Of a stretch of 7,780 bases of DNA, positions 5,495-7,780 are shown piece by piece. The notes beneath the pieces are model-generated. The model was given only the letters and a program-made list of their open reading frames with translations. It made no database searches and was not told the origin of the DNA. A program made the translations under genes and the position numbers. How positions within the stretch are numbered: the stretch's first letter is position 1; every line of letters starts with the position of its first letter. The stretch covers positions 1 through 7,780 of the forward strand of contig JAGBAI010000050.1 in NCBI GenBank assembly GCA_017939025.1, read 5' to 3'. The DNA is from Oscillospiraceae bacterium (GTDB lineage: Bacteria > Bacillota_A > Clostridia > Oscillospirales > Oscillospiraceae).

Positions 5495-5523
5495 TTCGTG
5501 CATAGTATTGCTTTCTTCGTGCA
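5495..5523 (+). promoter_or_regulatory. Direct repeats TTCGTGCA at the toxin-antitoxin promoter, candidate operator
   Basis: TTCGTGCA occurs at 5495-5502 and 5516-5523, exactly 21 bp apart (two helical turns). One copy lies just upstream of the -35 box and the other in the spacer, so a RelB dimer or toxin-antitoxin complex bound here could block transcription. It is untested. Confidence 0.4.
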
Positions 5524-5536
5524 GATGGAATATACT
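5508..5536 (+). promoter_or_regulatory. Promoter of the toxin-antitoxin operon
   Basis: TTGCTT (5508-5513), a 17-bp spacer, then TATACT (5531-5536), about 30 bases before the antitoxin ATG. It is a good vegetative-sigma-type promoter. Confidence 0.7.
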
Positions 5537-5566
5537 AAGAATACCAGCAGGAAGGGAGATGATCTT

Positions 5567-5845
5567 ATGGCTGGCTCTACTACCAATATCAGCATCCGCA
5601 TGGATTCGGATTTGAAGGCGCAGGCCGACGCGCTGTTTGCGGAACTCGGCATGAACCTCTCCACGGCGTTCAATATCTTTGTGCGCCAGTCCCTCCGTGA
5701 GGGCGGGATTCCCTTTGAAATCAGCCTGAATCAGCCAAATAAGGAAACAGTCGCTGCCATGTTGGAAGCGGAAAGGATTGCGAAAGACCCGTCCGTGAAG
5801 GGTTACACCGATCTGGATGAGCTGTTCGCAGACCTGAAGGCATGA
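5567..5845 (+). CDS. RelB/DinJ-family antitoxin
   Basis: A 92-residue antitoxin. Residues 7-50 form the ribbon-helix-helix DNA-binding domain: NISIRMDSDLKAQADALFAELGMNLSTAFNIFVRQSLREGGIPFEI, a near-textbook RelB/DinJ sequence. The C-terminal part, VAAMLEAERIAKDPSVKGYTDLDELFADLKA, is the usual toxin-neutralizing helix and tail (DLDELFADL). It should bind and inhibit the YafQ-like toxin encoded next and repress their shared promoter. The start at ATG 5567 is preferred over an earlier in-frame ATG because AGGAAGGGAG lies 9 bases upstream and the conserved domain begins here. It overlaps the toxin gene by ATGA. The pair is on the opposite strand from all the mobilization and replication genes, so it is an independent unit. 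Confidence 0.93.
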   Translation: MAGSTTNISIRMDSDLKAQADALFAELGMNLSTAFNIFVRQSLREGGIPFEISLNQPNKETVAAMLEAERIAKDPSVKGYTDLDELFADLKA

Positions 5846-6132
5846 GAAAGACAAAGCTGACCGTCAAACCCACCACGCAGTTCAAGAAGGATTTCAAGCT
5901 GGCAATGAAGCGCGGTTTGAAAATCAAGCTGCTGGAAGATGTGATCGCAGCTCTTGCAATGGGAGAAACTCTGCCGGAGAAGAACAAGGATCACGCCCTG
6001 ACCGGCGATTGGGTGGGCCACCGGGAATGTCACATCCAGCCGGACTGGCTGCTGGTCTACCGGATTGAGGACGATGTGTTGGTGCTGACCCTGGCCCGGA
6101 CGGGAACCCACAGTGATTTGTTTGGCAAATGA
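5842..6132 (+). CDS. YafQ-type ribosome-dependent mRNA interferase toxin
   Basis: A 96-residue RelE/ParE-superfamily toxin of the YafQ branch, which cuts mRNA in the ribosomal A site. The family signature is complete: DHALTGDWVGHRECHIQPDWLLVYRI and LARTGTHSDLFGK. The residues matching the E. coli YafQ active site are present: H51, H64, D68, R86, H90 and F94 (E. coli H50, H63, D67, R83, H87, F91), so it should be active. Translation is coupled to the antitoxin through ATGA; an AAGG lies almost against the start, too close to be an efficient independent site. A Rho-independent terminator follows 3 bases after the stop. It likely stabilizes the element in its host. Confidence 0.93.
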   Translation: MRKTKLTVKPTTQFKKDFKLAMKRGLKIKLLEDVIAALAMGETLPEKNKDHALTGDWVGHRECHIQPDWLLVYRIEDDVLVLTLARTGTHSDLFGK

Positions 6133-6135
6133 GAT

Positions 6136-6172
6136 ACCAACCTATGGGTGAGAAACCTGTAGGTTGGTTTTT
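6136..6172 (+). terminator. Terminator of the toxin-antitoxin operon
   Basis: ACCAACCTA (6136-6144) pairs with TAGGTTGGT (6160-6168), nine perfect pairs with a 15-base loop, followed by TTTTT (6168-6172) then C on the plus strand. The last T is the first base of the relaxase stop codon, so the convergent operons abut. Confidence 0.85.
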
Positions 6173-7602
6173 CAATGCTCAGGCTCATGCTCCTTTGGCG
6201 GTTCTGCTTTGGATAGCTGCTCAGCCGCTTTGCGCAGCCGCTCCACAGATTTGATTTCTTCCCGCATGGCTCGCATATTCCGGTACTGGGAATCTTTCTG
6301 GGCGGTCAGTGCATTTATCTCCGCCTGCCATTTTTTCGGAGTGATTGGTTCCCCGGAGGATTTCAGATTTTCTAAATACCGGGCGGCAGCTTCAAACAGA
6401 GCCAGCTCCATATGATGGTTTTCCTCGAAAGCGGTACGCTTGGAGGGCTTGAGATTGGCGTATTGCCTGCGAACAGCCTTGTAGCGTTCATACTGCTGCC
6501 ACATGGTGAGCTGTTCTTCAAGCTTGGCAATCCGGCGTTCCGATGTGACGATTTTTCCACGGAGGTCATAGTAATCGCTGTTCATGGCCGCAATCTTATC
6601 ATGGAGCTGCGGCATGGTGGTGATGCCGTTTTCACTCAGGAGATTAAATAGCGCCGCCTGTGCCTGCAAATTCTTCACCTTGCCGGAGCGGGATGTGGGC
6701 TGGTTCATTTCCTGCTGCATCTGCCACAACTGTGCTATGGTGGGCTGGTCACTCTGGGGCTGTGCGGCCTGCTCCTTCGACCAGTTATAGAGCCGGGTGA
6801 TCCGGGCTTTGATTTCCTTGAGCAGTTTGTTGTCGGCGGCAATCTGCCGATTGACATTGCCCTTGTCGGTCAGAATCCCACGGCGTTCCATCCGGGTAGC
6901 AGCCACACCCATGTGGATGGTGGGGATTTTCTCAACACCCTGCCGCTTGTAGCTGCGGTGGTCAATGCGCTCCGGCCTGCCTGCGGCTTCCAGTGCGTTG
7001 TTTACATAATCTGCCCACGCCTTTCGCCATTGCTCAGACTTGCCACGATCATTCCAGTCGGTGGTATCCTCCCGGTGGTTCTTCCACCCGCCGCTTCCGT
7101 CCGGGATGCGCTGGCTCCGCTGGTCCAGATCGTAGACCTTGCGGCACTTGGCACCCCATGCGCCAGTTTCAGTCAGGGGGCGAACCGTCAGCAGAATATG
7201 GGCGTGGGGATTTCCGTCACCCTTATCATGCAGAGCAAAATCTGCGCACATTCCGGCAGAAACAAAATTGTCCTGGACATAGGAGCGGACAAGTACCAAC
7301 TGCTGATCCCGGGACAACTCCACGGGCAGAGCTACCTCAATCTCTCTGGCGAGTTGGCCGTTGCTGGATTTCTCAACCTGCTCCACGCTGTTCCAGAGGG
7401 TAGAACGATCCTGAAACTCCGGCGGCGCATGAGCGGGCAGCAGGATTTCGGACTGGACAATGCCTCCTTTCCGGGTGTAGTCATGGGTTATTCCGTCCCA
7501 CTCATTTACCAGCTTTGTGCCGCTTCGGTAAGCGGAGGCAGCAACGGCGGATTTTCCCTTGCTGCGCTGCACCATTTTGATGGAACAATGGAAGATTGCT
7601 AT
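6172..7602 (-). CDS. mobL: MobA/MobL-family relaxase (MOBQ type), apparent ATA start
   Basis: A conjugative relaxase that nicks oriT and stays bound to the 5' end of the transferred strand. From the ATA at 7600-7602 it reads IAIFHCSIKMVQRSKGKSAV and is 476 residues. On that numbering Y25 in AASAYRSG is the catalytic tyrosine, aligning exactly with Y25 of RSF1010 MobA, and the three-histidine metal site is H125 with H133 and H135 (HDKGDGNPHAHILLTVRPL). RPERIDHRSYKRQG and PTIHMGVAATRMERRG are family blocks near 210-240. The C-terminal third is charged and helical, probably coiled coil. AAAAGGAG lies 8 bases before the ATA. The first standard start, ATG 7573-7575 (467 residues), has no ribosome binding site and would cut off the FHCSIK strand. 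The oriT lies just upstream. Confidence 0.88.
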   Translation of the reverse strand: MAIFHCSIKMVQRSKGKSAVAASAYRSGTKLVNEWDGITHDYTRKGGIVQSEILLPAHAPPEFQDRSTLWNSVEQVEKSSNGQLAREIEVALPVELSRDQQLVLVRSYVQDNFVSAGMCADFALHDKGDGNPHAHILLTVRPLTETGAWGAKCRKVYDLDQRSQRIPDGSGGWKNHREDTTDWNDRGKSEQWRKAWADYVNNALEAAGRPERIDHRSYKRQGVEKIPTIHMGVAATRMERRGILTDKGNVNRQIAADNKLLKEIKARITRLYNWSKEQAAQPQSDQPTIAQLWQMQQEMNQPTSRSGKVKNLQAQAALFNLLSENGITTMPQLHDKIAAMNSDYYDLRGKIVTSERRIAKLEEQLTMWQQYERYKAVRRQYANLKPSKRTAFEENHHMELALFEAAARYLENLKSSGEPITPKKWQAEINALTAQKDSQYRNMRAMREEIKSVERLRKAAEQLSKAEPPKEHEPEH

Positions 7603-7636
7603 GGTATCAACTCCTTTTAGCGGTATATTTCAAGCT

Positions 7637-7678
7637 GCACGGAACGGAATAGCCGCTTGCGGGTATTTCGTTCTGTGC
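7637..7678. other. Imperfect 15-bp stem-loop between relaxase and nic region
   Basis: GCACGGAACGGAATA (7637-7651) faces TATTTCGTTCTGTGC (7664-7678): 13 of 15 pairs are Watson-Crick and two are G-T. The loop holds a further CCGC/GCGG stem. It may be an accessory oriT element or part of the relaxase mRNA leader. Confidence 0.5.
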
Positions 7679-7693
7679 GGCAGGCAAGAGGTT

Positions 7694-7712
7694 TGGAGGG
7701 TGCAGCCCTCCA
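7694..7712. other. Small perfect stem-loop in the oriT region
   Basis: TGGAGGG (7694-7700) pairs with CCCTCCA (7706-7712) around a TGCAG loop. It lies between the larger stem-loop and the nic hairpin. No U-tract follows, so it is more likely an oriT element than a terminator. Confidence 0.4.
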
Positions 7713-7741
7713 TCGCGGACGAAGTACGCAACAGCCCCGGC

Positions 7742-7780
7742 AGGGCGCACGGCACCGGAACGGTGCATAAGTGCGCCCTA
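7742..7780 (+). other. oriT: Origin of transfer (oriT) with RSF1010/pSK41-type nic site
   Basis: A hairpin GCACCG-GAA-CGGTGC (7752-7766) is followed directly by ATAAGTGCGCCCT (7767-7779). TAAGTGCGCCCT is the nic core shared by RSF1010/R1162, pSK41/pGO1 and pIP501-type origins, where the inverted repeat likewise lies just 5' of nic. The expected cut is between G7775 and C7776 on the plus strand, so the plus strand would leave rightwards and the relaxase gene would enter last. An outer repeat AGGGCGCAC (7742-7750) / GTGCGCCCT (7771-7779) encloses the hairpin. The MOBQ relaxase next door matches this nic type. The window ends here, so the right boundary is not seen. Confidence 0.82.

Noticed and set aside
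5082..5615. Plus-strand open frame of 177 codons opposite the cysteine-rich VLP gene
   Set aside because: It lies antisense to a gene with a clear domain and runs into the toxin-antitoxin promoter; no start signal.
5450..5854. Minus-strand open frame of 134 codons opposite the antitoxin
   Set aside because: The plus strand encodes an unmistakable RelB/DinJ antitoxin with promoter and ribosome binding site; the opposite frame resembles no protein.
6913..7620. Long plus-strand open frame of 235 codons opposite the relaxase
   Set aside because: It is a shadow of the relaxase gene, has no ribosome binding site or recognisable domain, and the minus strand encodes clear relaxase motifs throughout.

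Overview
This window is part of an integrative conjugative or mobilizable element of the kind common in gut Clostridia (Oscillospiraceae/Lachnospiraceae-like hosts; Tn1549/CTn-type modules). The evidence is its gene set: a MobA/MobL relaxase, a cysteine-rich VLP protein, a phage-type replisome organizer, a DnaC/IstB-like ATPase, TnpW, a VirD4/TraG coupling protein and a Maff2-type membrane peptide. Nearly all genes have strong AGGAGG-type ribosome binding sites. The genus cannot be fixed from this sequence alone.

Layout, in the direction of transcription of the main (minus-strand) module, from high to low coordinates. At 7742-7780 is an oriT with the RSF1010/pSK41-type nic core, with further stem-loops down to 7637. 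The relaxase follows (6172-7602); its expected ATG start reads ATA. A RelB/DinJ-YafQ toxin-antitoxin pair (5567-6132) lies on the opposite strand with its own promoter and terminator. Then come the cysteine-rich VLP gene (5055-5453), the replisome organizer (4193-4945), the DnaC-like ATPase (3333-4196, overlapping the organizer by ATGA), TnpW (3120-3302) and an unrecognised 120-residue protein (2693-3055) ending at a clear terminator. The replisome organizer gene carries seven tandem 7-bp repeats and two dyads in its hinge, a candidate replication origin.

Next is an apparently complete IS30-family insertion sequence (1338-2603) with 29-bp imperfect terminal inverted repeats and a 13-bp target duplication. 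Its transposase start region can pair with a sequence upstream of its promoter, an arrangement like the one that silences read-through transcripts in IS10/IS50. Beyond the IS is only the C-terminal part of the VirD4 coupling protein (478-1311), lacking the Walker A half, then the Maff2 peptide (191-406) and the start of a secreted protein (1-125).

Functionally, relaxase, oriT and replication genes would process and copy the element, and the toxin-antitoxin pair would stabilise it. The coupling protein is broken, and since the IS flanks rejoin cleanly at a target duplication, that damage predates the IS. The element is therefore probably defective for self-transfer, although it could still be mobilised or vertically maintained. 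No CRISPR array, rRNA or tRNA was seen.
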